A DNA stretch of 64,000 nt from JBKSMP01 sp964582055 (GCA_964582055.1 CAZOPT010000001.1:1-64000), one strand, 5' to 3'; numbered from the stretch's first letter, positions 1 to 9,350 are shown. The notes: generated by a model from the sequence alone, not told the origin. Made by a program: numbers and translations.

Positions 1-71
1 ACATCCTTTTGCAATCACACAAATTTTGAAAGAAATACGAAAACGATTCTTTTAATTTCTTTTATTTAAGC

Positions 72-99
72 TTGAAATTTCTTTAAAAAAAGCCATAAT
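72..99 (+). promoter_or_regulatory. Probable sigma70 promoter of hppA
   Basis: A TTGAAA hexamer at 72-77 and CATAAT at 94-99 are separated by 16 bases, in a very AT-rich upstream stretch. Transcription would start about 35 bases before the hppA ATG. A GGAAAGG ribosome binding site lies at 129-135. Nothing else is recognisable in positions 1-71. Confidence 0.5.
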
Positions 100-142
100 T
101 TTTAGTAAAGGGTAAATTTATTTTTACTGGAAAGGTAATGTT

Positions 143-2323
143 ATGATAAACGGATTGTTTTGGTTAGCGCCTATTGCAGGCTTAAGTGCCTTAGTTTTTG
201 CTTTTTATTTTTATAAGCAAATGATAGCAGAAAGTGAGGGTAATGAAACGATGCGCACGATTGCTTCGCACGTAAGAGAAGGTGCTATGGCCTATCTTAA
301 GCAGCAATATAAAGTTGTTAGCATGGTTTTTATCGTTTTGGCTTTGTTGTTAGCATTTTTAGCTTACGGTTTAGATTTGCAAAACGATTGGGTTCCTTTT
401 GCCTTTTTAACATGTGGATTTTTCTCAGGGTTAGCCGGATTTTTTGGCATGAAAACAGCAACAGCAGCGTCTTCGCGTACAGCAGAAGCTGCTCGTCATT
501 CGCTTAATAAAGGCTTGACAATTGCCTTCCGTAGTGGAGCTGTTATGGGATTAACGGTTGTTGGCTTGGCTGTAATGGATTACTCTTTTTGGTTTTATAT
601 TTTAAATACATTTGTAAAGGCAGGTTCGGAAGCAGAAAAAGTATTGTTGATTACAACAACAATGGTTACTTTTGGTATTGGTGCATCTTTACAAGCTTTG
701 TTTGCTCGTGTAGGTGGTGGTATTTTTACAAAAGCTGCAGACGTTGGAGCAGATTTAGTTGGTAAGGTTGAAGCTGGAATTCCTGAAGATGATCCACGCA
801 ATCCTGCTACTATTGCTGATAATGTTGGTGATAATGTTGGTGATGTTGCTGGCATGGGAGCTGATCTTTACGAATCTTATTATGGTTCGATTTTGGCTGC
901 AGCTTCCTTGGGTGCATTGGCTTTCTTCAATCAACCTCAATTACAATGGAATGCTGTTTTAGCTCCTGTATTGATGGGGGCACTCGGAATTTTCTTATCT
1001 TTAACCGGAATTTTCTTTGTTAAGGTGGGCGGAGATGAGTCCGGAAAGTCAATTTTAAAAGCTTTGGATCGTGGTATTCATGTCGCAGCTATTGGCTTAA
1101 TTGTTTGTTCTTATTTTTTGTTGAATTACTTAGGTTTGGGTGCCCATGTTTGGGGGGCTCTTATTTCCGGGTTGATAACAGGCATTGTTATTGGTAAAGG
1201 TAGCGAATACTATACTTCTAGTGAATATAAGCCTACTCGTCGTATTGCTGAAAAAGCAGAAACAGGTGCTGGACCTGTTATTATTGGAGGTTTAGGTGAA
1301 GGTATGGCTTCAACTATGATTCCAGTCATTGCAGTGGTTATTGGTATGTCCTTAGCTTTTGGTTTTGCTTCTAAATTCCAAGTTTCTGCGATCAACGAAG
1401 GACTTTATGGTATTGGTTTAGCCGCTGTTGGAATGTTAGCGACTTTAGGAATTACTTTAGCTACCGATGCTTATGGACCAATTGCCGATAATGCCGGTGG
1501 TAATGCTGAAATGAGTGGCTTGCCAGGAGAAGTTCGTCAACGTACGGATGCCTTGGATGCGATTGGAAATACGACTGCAGCAACTGGAAAAGGGTTTGCT
1601 ATTGGATCTGCAGCATTAACAGCTTTGGCATTGATCGCATCTTATGTTCAAGAATTAAAGTTAGGTTTGGTTCGTATCGGCAAGGATGTTTTAGAAATTA
1701 ATGGCGAGGTTGTTCGTACTTTGGATGTTACATTGGTACAATTAATGCATTTTTTTGAGGTACATTTGTTAAATCCCAAAGTTCTTATGGGAATGTTTAT
1801 TGGTGCGATGTTGGCGTTTGTTTTCTGTGGAATGGCGATGAATGCAGTTGGTCGTGCGGCTTCTAAGATGGTTGATGAAGTGCGTCGTCAATTCCGTGAG
1901 ATTAAAGGTATTCTTACAGGTGAAGCCAAGCCAGATTATTCTCGTTGTGTCCGTATTTCAACTGAGTCAGCCCAACGCGAAATGCTCTTGCCTGCATTCA
2001 TGACAATTGCTTTCCCATTTATTGTTGGTGTGTGCTTAGGTGTTCCAGGTGTTATCGGTATGTTGGCTGGGACCTTATCTTGTGGATTTGTTCTTGCAAT
2101 TTTCATGGCAAATTCTGGAGGAGCTTGGGATAATGCCAAGAAGTATATTGAAGAAGGTCATTTTGGTGGAAAAGGTTCGGAAGCACATAAAGCAGCTGTT
2201 ATTGGTGATACCGTTGGAGATCCTTTCAAAGATACAGCGGGTCCTAGTTTGAATATTTTGTTAAAGTTGATGACGATCGCTTCTATCATTGGAGCTGGTG
2301 TGACACTAGTTTCTCAATTTTAG
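143..2323 (+). CDS. hppA: Membrane-bound ion-pumping pyrophosphatase (probable Na+-PPase, K+-dependent)
   Basis: Hydrolyses cytoplasmic pyrophosphate and pumps cations across the inner membrane. The 726 residues match the usual length of this multi-spanning family. The pyrophosphate/Mg site motif ADVGADLVGK is at about residue 197, followed by an Asp-rich stretch, and a second conserved block, GDTVGDPFKDT, is near residue 687. In GNTTAATGKG (about 474-483) the alanine marks the K+-dependent subfamily; K+-independent pumps have lysine there. A glutamate in ADLYESYYG (about residue 243) sits where characterised Na+-pumping members carry it, whereas typical H+ pumps have DLFGSY. Na+ rather than H+ transport is therefore inferred, not shown. 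It is monocistronic with its own promoter and is followed by tRNA-Ser. Confidence 0.95.
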   Translation: MINGLFWLAPIAGLSALVFAFYFYKQMIAESEGNETMRTIASHVREGAMAYLKQQYKVVSMVFIVLALLLAFLAYGLDLQNDWVPFAFLTCGFFSGLAGFFGMKTATAASSRTAEAARHSLNKGLTIAFRSGAVMGLTVVGLAVMDYSFWFYILNTFVKAGSEAEKVLLITTTMVTFGIGASLQALFARVGGGIFTKAADVGADLVGKVEAGIPEDDPRNPATIADNVGDNVGDVAGMGADLYESYYGSILAAASLGALAFFNQPQLQWNAVLAPVLMGALGIFLSLTGIFFVKVGGDESGKSILKALDRGIHVAAIGLIVCSYFLLNYLGLGAHVWGALISGLITGIVIGKGSEYYTSSEYKPTRRIAEKAETGAGPVIIGGLGEGMASTMIPVIAVVIGMSLAFGFASKFQVSAINEGLYGIGLAAVGMLATLGITLATDAYGPIADNAGGNAEMSGLPGEVRQRTDALDAIGNTTAATGKGFAIGSAALTALALIASYVQELKLGLVRIGKDVLEINGEVVRTLDVTLVQLMHFFEVHLLNPKVLMGMFIGAMLAFVFCGMAMNAVGRAASKMVDEVRRQFREIKGILTGEAKPDYSRCVRISTESAQREMLLPAFMTIAFPFIVGVCLGVPGVIGMLAGTLSCGFVLAIFMANSGGAWDNAKKYIEEGHFGGKGSEAHKAAVIGDTVGDPFKDTAGPSLNILLKLMTIASIIGAGVTLVSQF

Positions 2324-2369
2324 TATTGCCAACGAATATAAAAATCTTTGATAATTATGTTCGTTATTA

Positions 2370-2459
2370 GGAGAGATGACAGAGTGGCCGATCGTGCAGC
2401 ACTGGAAATGCTGTGTACTCGCAAGGGTACCGAGGGTTCGAATCCCTCTCTCTCCGCCA
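2370..2459 (+). tRNA. tRNA-Ser (GGA anticodon)
   Basis: A complete cloverleaf of 90 bases with a long variable arm, typical of serine tRNAs. Acceptor arms GGAGAGA and TCTCTCC pair, the discriminator is G, and CCA is encoded (2457-2459). The anticodon loop in ACTGGAAATG gives GGA, reading UCC/UCU. Confidence 0.96.
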
Positions 2460-2484
2460 GTAGTAAATATAGATTTTTCATTAT

Positions 2485-2515
2485 TAAAGGGCGATAAGCC
2501 CTTTTTTATTTTTTA
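2485..2515 (+). terminator. Rho-independent terminator after tRNA-Ser
   Basis: AAAGGGC and GCCCTTT pair around the five-base loop GATAA, followed by a T-rich tract. The A-rich 5' side could also let it work on the minus strand for the convergent methyltransferase gene that ends at 2562. Confidence 0.85.
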
Positions 2516-2561
2516 GCAGATTATAGAAATTAAGGATGATTTTTGGATAACACAAAAATGC

Positions 2562-3356
2562 CTAAAATTCGTAATGATGTCGTTGACGACGTGCTTCATA
2601 GAGGCAAAGTGTTCCGGAAATATTGGCATTTAGTGAGTCTGCAGATTGGCCATACATTGGAATGATAACTTGAGTAGCACTTTCGAGCCATGTTGCAGAA
2701 AGGCCAAAGGCTTCACTACCTACACAAATAACAGAGCCTTTTTTCATGTCACAATCCCAATAGACAAGATTTGTATGTGGTGTTGTTGCAATTATTTGGA
2801 GGTCAGTATTCTTAAAAAACTGAAGTAGATTGTCTGAAGTATCCCAATAGGTTTTAAGGTTAAATACAGCTCCTTGTGAAGCACGAATAACATTTGGATT
2901 AAAAATAGTTACAACCGGATTGGCGATAAAGAAAGCATTAACATGAGTGGCTTCAGCAGAACGCATCAATGCACCTAAATTTCCCGGTTTTTCTAAACCT
3001 TCTACTAATAGATAGAGACCGTTAGGATCAAGTTTACATTGAGATAAATCGCTTGACCATGTCTTTGCGATTCCCATAACACCATCTGGATTTTCGCGTA
3101 TACTTAGTTTTTTAAAAAGGTCATCCGATAAAATCATTGCTTGTGAAAAATGAGGACTAAAGTTATCTGCAATCATTTTATTTTTTGTAGCACTTTCGCT
3201 GAAAATAAAAGAAAGGATTGATATATTTGCTTTTAATGCACGACTTAATTCACGTTTCCCTTCAATAATAAATTGTTCAGACTTTTTTCGGCCTCTATTG
3301 GTTGTTAAAGCCAATAAGTCTTTGTAGTTTGCATTATTTTTGCTAGAAATAATCAT
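2562..3356 (-). CDS. TrmH/SpoU-family RNA 2'-O-methyltransferase
   Basis: A 264-residue S-adenosylmethionine-dependent methyltransferase of the knotted SPOUT fold, predicted to methylate a ribose 2'-OH in rRNA or tRNA. An N-terminal substrate-binding segment (about 1-100) precedes the catalytic domain. The three SpoU motifs are visible: GNLGALMRSAEA (motif 1, about 127), ICVGSEAFGLS (motif 2, about 212) and IPMYGQSADSLNANIS (motif 3, about 232). Target specificity (for example RlmB-like 23S G2251) cannot be set from the sequence, so no symbol is given. Its start overlaps the stop of the protease gene by 4 bases, so it is the third gene of a rhomboid-protease-methyltransferase operon. Confidence 0.88.
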   Translation of the reverse strand: MIISSKNNANYKDLLALTTNRGRKKSEQFIIEGKRELSRALKANISILSFIFSESATKNKMIADNFSPHFSQAMILSDDLFKKLSIRENPDGVMGIAKTWSSDLSQCKLDPNGLYLLVEGLEKPGNLGALMRSAEATHVNAFFIANPVVTIFNPNVIRASQGAVFNLKTYWDTSDNLLQFFKNTDLQIIATTPHTNLVYWDCDMKKGSVICVGSEAFGLSATWLESATQVIIPMYGQSADSLNANISGTLCLYEARRQRHHYEF

Positions 3357-5569
3357 TGTACCAATGAGCTATTAGTAGGGTTTATTTTTCCGTAACACCA
3401 AGTTTGTTGTGGTTGTTTTAAAGACAAAGTTTGGAGCCAATCAAGCATCAAGTGTAAAGCTTCATACTCAAAAATATCAAAACCATCAGCTTTTTTTTCT
3501 ACAGACTGTTTTTGTAAATCTTTGAGGAGAATCTTTTTATACATTGGACGCCATGTTTGGAAGGATTTTTCAAGATCTTTTAATCCTTTCCTAAAAACAC
3601 GATCTTCATTGATATTTGCAATACGATCTTTTAAATTAAGAGAAAATTGAGTTTGGTTATACTTTTTAGCAAACCAATAAACTTGCTTTTGATACCAATT
3701 ATACATTGGTTGAGTGTTTTGACGGAAATGTTGATTTTGTACCAAGTATTGCAATAATCCAGGTTTAATCCAATAACAAGAGGCGTCTTTTTGAAATGCA
3801 GTTTGCATAGGAGCCATAGAATCCCAAGGTAGTGAGTTGGGCAAGTCCGATTCACCAATCGGTAAGCAATCATAAATCGATGGCATAGCGATGTCTGCAC
3901 GAACACCACGTTGTTGTGTCGATAAACCATTTGGCAAATACCATTTTTGAAGGGTAAGTTTAACAGAACCCAAACGTGGAGTAACAGGCGATAGCATTGT
4001 CAGTTTGTCCATTTCAATAACTGCTTGAACTGTTCCTTTACCATGTGTTGTACTATCGCCAAAAATAAGCGCACGATTACAGCATTGCAGTGCTCCTACA
4101 ACAATTTCGGAAGCAGATGCACTAAATCGAGAGGTTAAGAGCAGAAGTGGTCCTTCCCAAATACAACTGTTTTTTGAAGCGCTTTGGGAAACGCTATTAT
4201 TCATATGGTCCTTTACTTGTACGACAGGACATTCATTAAGAAAAAGGCCGGCGAGATTAACCGCTTCTGTAAGTAAACCGCCACCATTGCGACGAAGATC
4301 TAAAATAAGTCCTTCAATTCGATATTGTTTCAATTGTTGAATGAGTTTTGCCACATCTTTACTCAAGGTATGTGCTTCGGAGTCGTCTGTATTATCTGGA
4401 CCATAAAATGCAGGTAAATTTAAAATTGCAATCGAATGGTAATTGCCTTTGTGATCGATTAGGGCATATACTTTTGCGGAAGCTAAATTTTCTTCGAGTT
4501 TAATTTCATCACGAATCAATTCAATAACTTTTCGATCTGAAGGTTCTCCGTCAACCGGTTGAATAAGTAAGCGTACTTTAGTACCTTTTGGTCCTCGCAT
4601 CAGTTTTACCGAACGTCGTAATTTCATGCCCTGAATGCTTACAAAGTCTTCATCACCTTGAGCTACTGATAAAATTTTATCACCAGCCTTGAGTAATTGG
4701 CAACGTTCCGCAGGACCACCAGGTAGGAGTTCTTTAATCACACAAGAACCTTTTTCTTCACTGAGATATGCGCCGATGCCTACTAAAGAATTTGATAAGC
4801 TAATCGCGAAATCTTCCATAGAATCGGCCGAAAAAAAGGTGGTATGTGGATCATACATTTGTGTCAAAGCATTACAATAGAGTTCTTGGATATCAACAGC
4901 TTCAACATTTGTGCATTGTTTATAAAAATTTTGATACCGCTCGCTCAACGTTTTACGTGCAGTTTCTTCTGCCTTTAAAACATGGTCTTCTGTTAGAATG
5001 GGTTCGGTTGTAGGTTCTTCTACTTCGAACACCTCTTCTGTTTGAGGGGAATGGGATGATAACATTTCATTTAATAGTTCATGAAGCAAGCGTTTTTCCC
5101 AAACTAAATCGAGGCCAATGGTACTATTTTCTAGTTCAACATGCTTGCGTTCAGTATCATAAGTTTCATTGGAATAAAAAGAAAAAGGTGATTGAAGGCG
5201 TTTTTCAATCCATTGTGTACGAAATTGGACCATTTCACAATATTTTGCAAAAATATCGAAGCCAGGAATAAGACTACCTCCATGCCACAATAGGTTAAGA
5301 GAAGGTAAGTACGTATTTTTGAAGGTTTCTACTTGATTTTTTGAAAAGAAGAGTTTTTCAGGATCAAGGGCCTTAAAATAATTTTGCAAAATAGCTTCTT
5401 CGCCAATGTCTTTTAACTTTTTTTGTAAAAAATGAAGTTGTTCTAATAATTGTACCAGAAAAATAGTTTCTGTGCGCATCGTAGCGTTAGCTTCAAGTGT
5501 CTTTGCTTGAACTGAAACTATAATGCCGAAGTAAACTAAAAACGTTTTTAATAGCAGTTTTATACTCAT
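3353..5569 (-). CDS. prc: Periplasmic tail-specific (C-terminal processing) protease
   Basis: An S41-family serine protease of 738 residues, the size of the long Prc/Tsp form, which trims or degrades periplasmic proteins from their C termini. A signal peptide with a cleavage site after VSVQA (about residue 22) is followed by a helical N-terminal region, a PDZ domain (about 265-355) and the S41 catalytic domain. The Ser-Lys dyad is seen as Ser in SASASEIVVGAL (about 484) and Lys in THGKGTVQ (about 509); the 25-residue spacing equals that of E. coli Prc. A C-terminal helical region (about 590-720) resembles the extra domain of long Prc proteins. Gene ends overlap the rhomboid and methyltransferase genes by 4 bases each, suggesting coupled translation. 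Confidence 0.93.
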   Translation of the reverse strand: MSIKLLLKTFLVYFGIIVSVQAKTLEANATMRTETIFLVQLLEQLHFLQKKLKDIGEEAILQNYFKALDPEKLFFSKNQVETFKNTYLPSLNLLWHGGSLIPGFDIFAKYCEMVQFRTQWIEKRLQSPFSFYSNETYDTERKHVELENSTIGLDLVWEKRLLHELLNEMLSSHSPQTEEVFEVEEPTTEPILTEDHVLKAEETARKTLSERYQNFYKQCTNVEAVDIQELYCNALTQMYDPHTTFFSADSMEDFAISLSNSLVGIGAYLSEEKGSCVIKELLPGGPAERCQLLKAGDKILSVAQGDEDFVSIQGMKLRRSVKLMRGPKGTKVRLLIQPVDGEPSDRKVIELIRDEIKLEENLASAKVYALIDHKGNYHSIAILNLPAFYGPDNTDDSEAHTLSKDVAKLIQQLKQYRIEGLILDLRRNGGGLLTEAVNLAGLFLNECPVVQVKDHMNNSVSQSASKNSCIWEGPLLLLTSRFSASASEIVVGALQCCNRALIFGDSTTHGKGTVQAVIEMDKLTMLSPVTPRLGSVKLTLQKWYLPNGLSTQQRGVRADIAMPSIYDCLPIGESDLPNSLPWDSMAPMQTAFQKDASCYWIKPGLLQYLVQNQHFRQNTQPMYNWYQKQVYWFAKKYNQTQFSLNLKDRIANINEDRVFRKGLKDLEKSFQTWRPMYKKILLKDLQKQSVEKKADGFDIFEYEALHLMLDWLQTLSLKQPQQTWCYGKINPTNSSLVQ

Positions 5570-6381
5570 TTAAGCTTCCTATAATTTTCTAACCATCTTC
5601 TTTCCTCAGCAGAAAGCGCACCAATTCCTTCTTCTTGCAATTTTTTTAATAAACCAAAAGGAACGTCTTGGATGACATTATCTTGCTCAATGTGTACAAA
5701 ATAGCGTGATTTTTGTGTTATTTGCTGTGCTTTGTCTTTAGGATGGTTTTCTATATAATTTTGATATTTGAACCATAAATATCCCATGAGAGCTCCCCCT
5801 AAATGAGCAGAATGTGCTACCAACGTCATGCCCTGAATCTCAAAAAACAAACAATTTAAAATTTCATAACCGATAAAGAAAGTAAGACACCAACGTGCTT
5901 TTAGGTTGACTGGAAAAACAAAAAAAAGAAGTACTGATAAGGTTTTTTCAGGGTAAAGAAGAAAAAAATAGGTCCACAAGCACGCAACCCCAGCAGAAGC
6001 TCCAATAAGTACATAATGAAGCTGTTGCAAATGCATAATCGACCATGTTACTCCTCCCAAAATAATTCCAGAGATGTATAAGATAAGTAACTGTTTTATG
6101 GTAAGTTCTCTTTGCAAAAGTAACCGGCTACTACCATAAAACAAAAGTAAATTAAAGAAAATGTGCCAAAAGTCGCTATGTAAAAACGAATAGGTAAATA
6201 ATCGCCAAATTTGTAGGTTTATGCAAGCACTTGGTTGTAAGCAAAAAAGTGCATCTAATAATCCACAATTAAACCAAACATGTGTGATTTGTTGTAAAAT
6301 AAAAACAATGAAATAAAACCATAAAATACGATTTATCCACCGTGTTGTTATCGTTTCCGGACGGTAAAAAAATCCATTCAT
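5566..6381 (-). CDS. Rhomboid-family intramembrane serine protease
   Basis: A 271-residue protein with about six to seven hydrophobic membrane segments between residues 20 and 210. The rhomboid signature is present: GASAGVACL with catalytic Ser near 129, and the partner His in AHSAHLGGALMG near 193. An HSDFWHIFFNLLLF segment near residue 69 matches the conserved HxxxxHxxxN region. The cytoplasmic C-terminal tail of about 55 residues is charged. It cleaves transmembrane substrates, whose identity is unknown. First gene of a minus-strand operon with prc and the TrmH-like gene (4-base overlap). Confidence 0.88.
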   Translation of the reverse strand: MNGFFYRPETITTRWINRILWFYFIVFILQQITHVWFNCGLLDALFCLQPSACINLQIWRLFTYSFLHSDFWHIFFNLLLFYGSSRLLLQRELTIKQLLILYISGIILGGVTWSIMHLQQLHYVLIGASAGVACLWTYFFLLYPEKTLSVLLFFVFPVNLKARWCLTFFIGYEILNCLFFEIQGMTLVAHSAHLGGALMGYLWFKYQNYIENHPKDKAQQITQKSRYFVHIEQDNVIQDVPFGLLKKLQEEGIGALSAEERRWLENYRKLK

Positions 6382-6489
6382 ACGCCTAGTTTCAAAAATT
6401 TATTGCCATATCGCAAGATTTAATGCAATAAAACTTAAATTTTTCTAAGATTTTTGGTAAACCTTTTGAAAAAATTGTTGTCGTAATTG

Positions 6490-6518
6490 TTGAAAAACTA
6501 TTGAATTTAAAGTAAAAT
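6490..6518 (+). promoter_or_regulatory. Sigma70 promoter of truA
   Basis: TTGAAA at 6490-6495 and TAAAAT at 6513-6518 have the ideal 17-base spacing, 36 bases upstream of the truA start. It lies in the 173-base divergent spacer between the rhomboid gene and truA. Confidence 0.65.
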
Positions 6519-6554
6519 GTTGACAAGCTATAAGATCACGATGCAATTAAAAGG

Positions 6555-7286
6555 ATGCGTTGGAAGTGTGTTTGTGCTTATGAAGGAACCCATTTTTGTG
6601 GTTGGCAGAGTCAGGCTAATAGAAATGGTATTCAGGATCATATTGAAGCACGCTTGACTGCTATTTTTAAGTGCTTTGTACGCATTCATGGTAGCAGTCG
6701 AACAGATGCTGGAGTACATGCACGTGGTCAAGTTTTTCACTTTGATGCTGATTGGTTTCATGGTGCAGAAGCTCTTAAACGCGCTGTTAATATGCAGCTT
6801 GATCCTTGCATCCAAATAATAGATGTTGCTCAAGTGGATGAAAATTTTCACGCCCGATTTTCAATTAAAGGGAAGCGTTATCATTATTATTTTCAAAAAA
6901 TGCCAGCAGATCCTTTTGAATATCGGTATGTATGGCCATTGCTTGCAAAAGGTTTTTGTTTAGAGCGAGCAAAAAAAGTGCTTTCATTATTTTTGGGTGC
7001 GCATAATTTTAAAGGATTTGCAGGCAAAGTTCTCGCTGGAGAAAATCCTATTAAGACAGTTCATTCCTTGAGAATTGTTGAAAATGGCGATAAATTTCAT
7101 TTAGAAATTATTGGTTCAGGTTATTTATATCGAATGGTTCGTATGATCGCAGGAGCGCTTGTTATGTGTGCTTACGGCAAAATTAATGCTCATACAATTT
7201 CGGATCGCCTCAATTTAATCAATCTTCAATTCCCCCTACTTTGTGCTCCTGCTAAGGGTTTGTTTCTAGAAGAGGTTTTTTATTAG
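6555..7286 (+). CDS. truA: tRNA pseudouridine(38-40) synthase TruA
   Basis: Isomerises uridines 38-40 in the anticodon stem-loop of many tRNAs. At 243 residues it is the normal length. The N terminus WKCVCAYEGTHFCGWQ and the catalytic block SSRTDAGVHARGQ, with the nucleophilic Asp near residue 51, are diagnostic. GSGYLYRMVRMIAGAL near 190-205 is the conserved second half motif. The ATG at 6555 was chosen because it gives the standard family N terminus; the AAAAGG just upstream is very close to the start. It is transcribed alone and convergent with the leucine-rich protein gene. Confidence 0.95.
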   Translation: MRWKCVCAYEGTHFCGWQSQANRNGIQDHIEARLTAIFKCFVRIHGSSRTDAGVHARGQVFHFDADWFHGAEALKRAVNMQLDPCIQIIDVAQVDENFHARFSIKGKRYHYYFQKMPADPFEYRYVWPLLAKGFCLERAKKVLSLFLGAHNFKGFAGKVLAGENPIKTVHSLRIVENGDKFHLEIIGSGYLYRMVRMIAGALVMCAYGKINAHTISDRLNLINLQFPLLCAPAKGLFLEEVFY

Positions 7287-7291
7287 ACCTC

Positions 7292-7428
7292 CTGCAAAAA
7301 TTGAAATTATGGAAAATCGTTTTGGACAATTTTTTAAAAAATGATGAAAATTTTAAGTAACTGCATGTTTCAAATTTTTTAAACTTCCTACGACAGTATC
7401 ATTTATAAGCTTTTTTCGACTTTTGTAA
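7292..7428. repeat. Candidate interspersed repeat, copy 1 (imperfect inverted ends)
   Basis: The left end CTGCAAAAATTGAA (7292-7305) is an imperfect inverted match to the right end TTCGACTTTTGTAA (7414-7427). The same end consensus and an internal AAAATTTT...CTGCAT stretch recur at 52213-52283. Both copies lie between convergent genes. It could be a degenerate mobile repeat or a shared bidirectional terminator element. It fills most of the gene-free 7287-7450 spacer. Confidence 0.35.
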
Positions 7429-7450
7429 AATGTCTAATTTTAACTTTTAT

Positions 7451-8440
7451 TTAATTCTCCAGATAGACGGCGATAGGTCTTTGTAAATTATCTGAAAATT
7501 TTTTTAATGATTGGATTAAAGCCTTAAACCCTTTTTTGTTGCCTACAGTTATTTCGAGAAGTTCTTTTGTTGTTTGTTGAGAGTAAAAATTTGTAAAACA
7601 AAAATCGCCTATCGTGCGAAGGTTTTTAAGGTGTAGATTTTTTAAATTGGGACAATCACAGAAACAGTTAGCTCCGATTTCTTCGAGGTCGTCAGCTATC
7701 ACTTCGCTAAGTTCGAAGCAATTTGAAAAATTGTCATCTTGTAAATGTTTAACGTTTTCTAAAATTACTTTTTTTAATGTTGATTGATTTCGAAAACATC
7801 CGTTGCCTATTGTTAATAATGGTATTTGAAGGTTTTGGATTGATTCAGATAGATTTTTAGGTAAGTGAAGTTGGTGGTTTTTATCAATAAGGGTCTCTAT
7901 CCAATCAGAAGCAATCAGCAAGAGATTGTTGCAAGAGTGTCCTTGATCGAAAAAATAAAAGAGGTTATTTTCATTTAAAAAAGCAAGTTGTTGGGTATGA
8001 ACTTTTATTCCCTTGGGAATGTCTATGGAAGCTCTATCATCGAATTGCAAACCTTCAAAAATGGGAATATTGGAAGTTAAATATGGCTTTTGTGTTTTTT
8101 CTAAAGGTTGCCATATGATAATTGGAATTTTAAAATTAATTTTTTTTATAAAAGAAGTATATTGCAACCAGTCGCAGTTTCCTTCGTAAAATTCTTTATC
8201 TGAAAAAACGGTCCAAATGCTCCAATTAGGGCATAATTTTGAAAAATTTAATACCTCATTTGTTGTTTTTATTGGAAATGGATTGGTTTTTATTTTTTGA
8301 AGTTTGTTTTTGTCTAAAATTTTAAGTTGATAAAAAGAGCGGATTTTTAAAGGTGCTTCAAATTTACCGAAGGGTTGAATTTTTATGGCATTTAATACTA
8401 AAGAACTACAGAAAAAAAGAAGATAAGGTTTTATTTTCAT
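7451..8440 (-). CDS. Exported BspA-like leucine-rich repeat protein
   Basis: A 329-residue protein with an N-terminal signal peptide (hydrophobic residues 5-17, likely cleavage after LNA). The first 190 residues match nothing I recognise. From about 205 to 290 there are roughly three BspA/LRR_5-type repeats of about 23 residues with the pattern 'IGNGCF.....L..V.L.N...L', for example IGNGCFRNQSTLKKVIL, IGANCFCDCPNLKNLHL and IGDFCF. Such surface or secreted leucine-rich repeats bind host molecules or matrices in other bacteria. A host-interaction role here is inference. It is a single minus-strand gene with no clear operon partner, and its base composition looks slightly more AT-rich than its neighbours. 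Confidence 0.7.
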   Translation of the reverse strand: MKIKPYLLFFCSSLVLNAIKIQPFGKFEAPLKIRSFYQLKILDKNKLQKIKTNPFPIKTTNEVLNFSKLCPNWSIWTVFSDKEFYEGNCDWLQYTSFIKKINFKIPIIIWQPLEKTQKPYLTSNIPIFEGLQFDDRASIDIPKGIKVHTQQLAFLNENNLFYFFDQGHSCNNLLLIASDWIETLIDKNHQLHLPKNLSESIQNLQIPLLTIGNGCFRNQSTLKKVILENVKHLQDDNFSNCFELSEVIADDLEEIGANCFCDCPNLKNLHLKNLRTIGDFCFTNFYSQQTTKELLEITVGNKKGFKALIQSLKKFSDNLQRPIAVYLEN

Positions 8441-8501
8441 GATAGCCTATAAAACGGTATTCTTGAGAAAACCTTCATCAAAATTTTATAAAATAAATTT
8501 T

Positions 8502-9350
8502 TTAAGTAAATTTTTTTAAAGGAATTTCGTAATTTTCTGGTTGGTTAGGTGATAATTTTAGTTGTGTGCCATTAATAACAGTTAATGTATCTTTTGTTTT
8601 TAAGGGACGTAGGATAAGGCTTCCATTTTCCGATATAGATTCAAAGATACCTTCAAGCGTTTCTTTGCGATCTTCATCATAAATCATTACATTGTTTTTT
8701 AAATAAAGCCAAAAATGTTCATTATCTTTGAGGTATTGTTTGGCGCCTATACATCTAAACCAATAGAGTGTTTCTATGAAAAAATCTGAAAACAATTGAA
8801 CATTTTCAAAAATTTCAGATGTAGAATAAGTTTTTCTTTTATTAAGAATTTGCTTTACAGAAGTGATAGGTTGATCGATGGATTTACCTTCTTGTGCTGT
8901 TAGATTGAAATTAATACCAACACCTACCGTTGCCCAATACAAATCATTCCAATTGCGGACTAAAGTCATGTTTCCGCTGATTTTCTTGTTTGCAAATAAA
9001 ACGTCATTCGGCCATCGAATTTTGAAATCTTTTTTGTACTGAGAAATTTCGTGCAAGAAACGACAAGTACTAATCGCAGTGAGTAGAGAAAAAGGTAGAA
9101 TTTGATCGGTTAAAAAGACCAAATTGATGTGAAAATCGGTTAGGGGTGATGATTGCCAAGTTCTCTGGTGGGTTCCTATACCTTTAGTTTGCTTTTCTGC
9201 GAAAACGACGATTAAATGGTTAGGACGCATGCGATTAAACCATGTTTGTTTAAGTGTAAAGGCATGTGTCGATTCCAGTTGGTTGAAAATACAAAATTCT
9301 GTACTTGTTTCTTCAGGCGCAAAAAAATTAGTGAGGGTTGTTTTTTTCAT
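8502..9350 (-). CDS. birA: Biotin--protein ligase (class I, no DNA-binding domain)
   Basis: Attaches biotin to the carrier lysine of biotin-dependent carboxylases by way of biotinyl-AMP. The 282 residues have only the catalytic core: FKIRWPNDVLFANKKISG near residue 115-132, with the conserved WPND and biotin-contacting KKISG, and TVGVGINFN near 143. There is no N-terminal winged helix, so it is not a BirA repressor. The loop usually written GRGRRGR is GIGTHQRTW here, a departure in the adenylate-binding loop. The C-terminal beta-barrel cap (EGIFESISENGSLIL) is present. Overlaps the upstream rarA gene by 23 bases. Confidence 0.88.
   Translation of the reverse strand: MKKTTLTNFFAPEETSTEFCIFNQLESTHAFTLKQTWFNRMRPNHLIVVFAEKQTKGIGTHQRTWQSSPLTDFHINLVFLTDQILPFSLLTAISTCRFLHEISQYKKDFKIRWPNDVLFANKKISGNMTLVRNWNDLYWATVGVGINFNLTAQEGKSIDQPITSVKQILNKRKTYSTSEIFENVQLFSDFFIETLYWFRCIGAKQYLKDNEHFWLYLKNNVMIYDEDRKETLEGIFESISENGSLILRPLKTKDTLTVINGTQLKLSPNQPENYEIPLKKFT

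Noticed and set aside
3631..3930. 99-codon minus-strand frame overlapping prc
   Set aside because: Lies within the prc coding region in another frame; prc has clear domains and dyad residues there.
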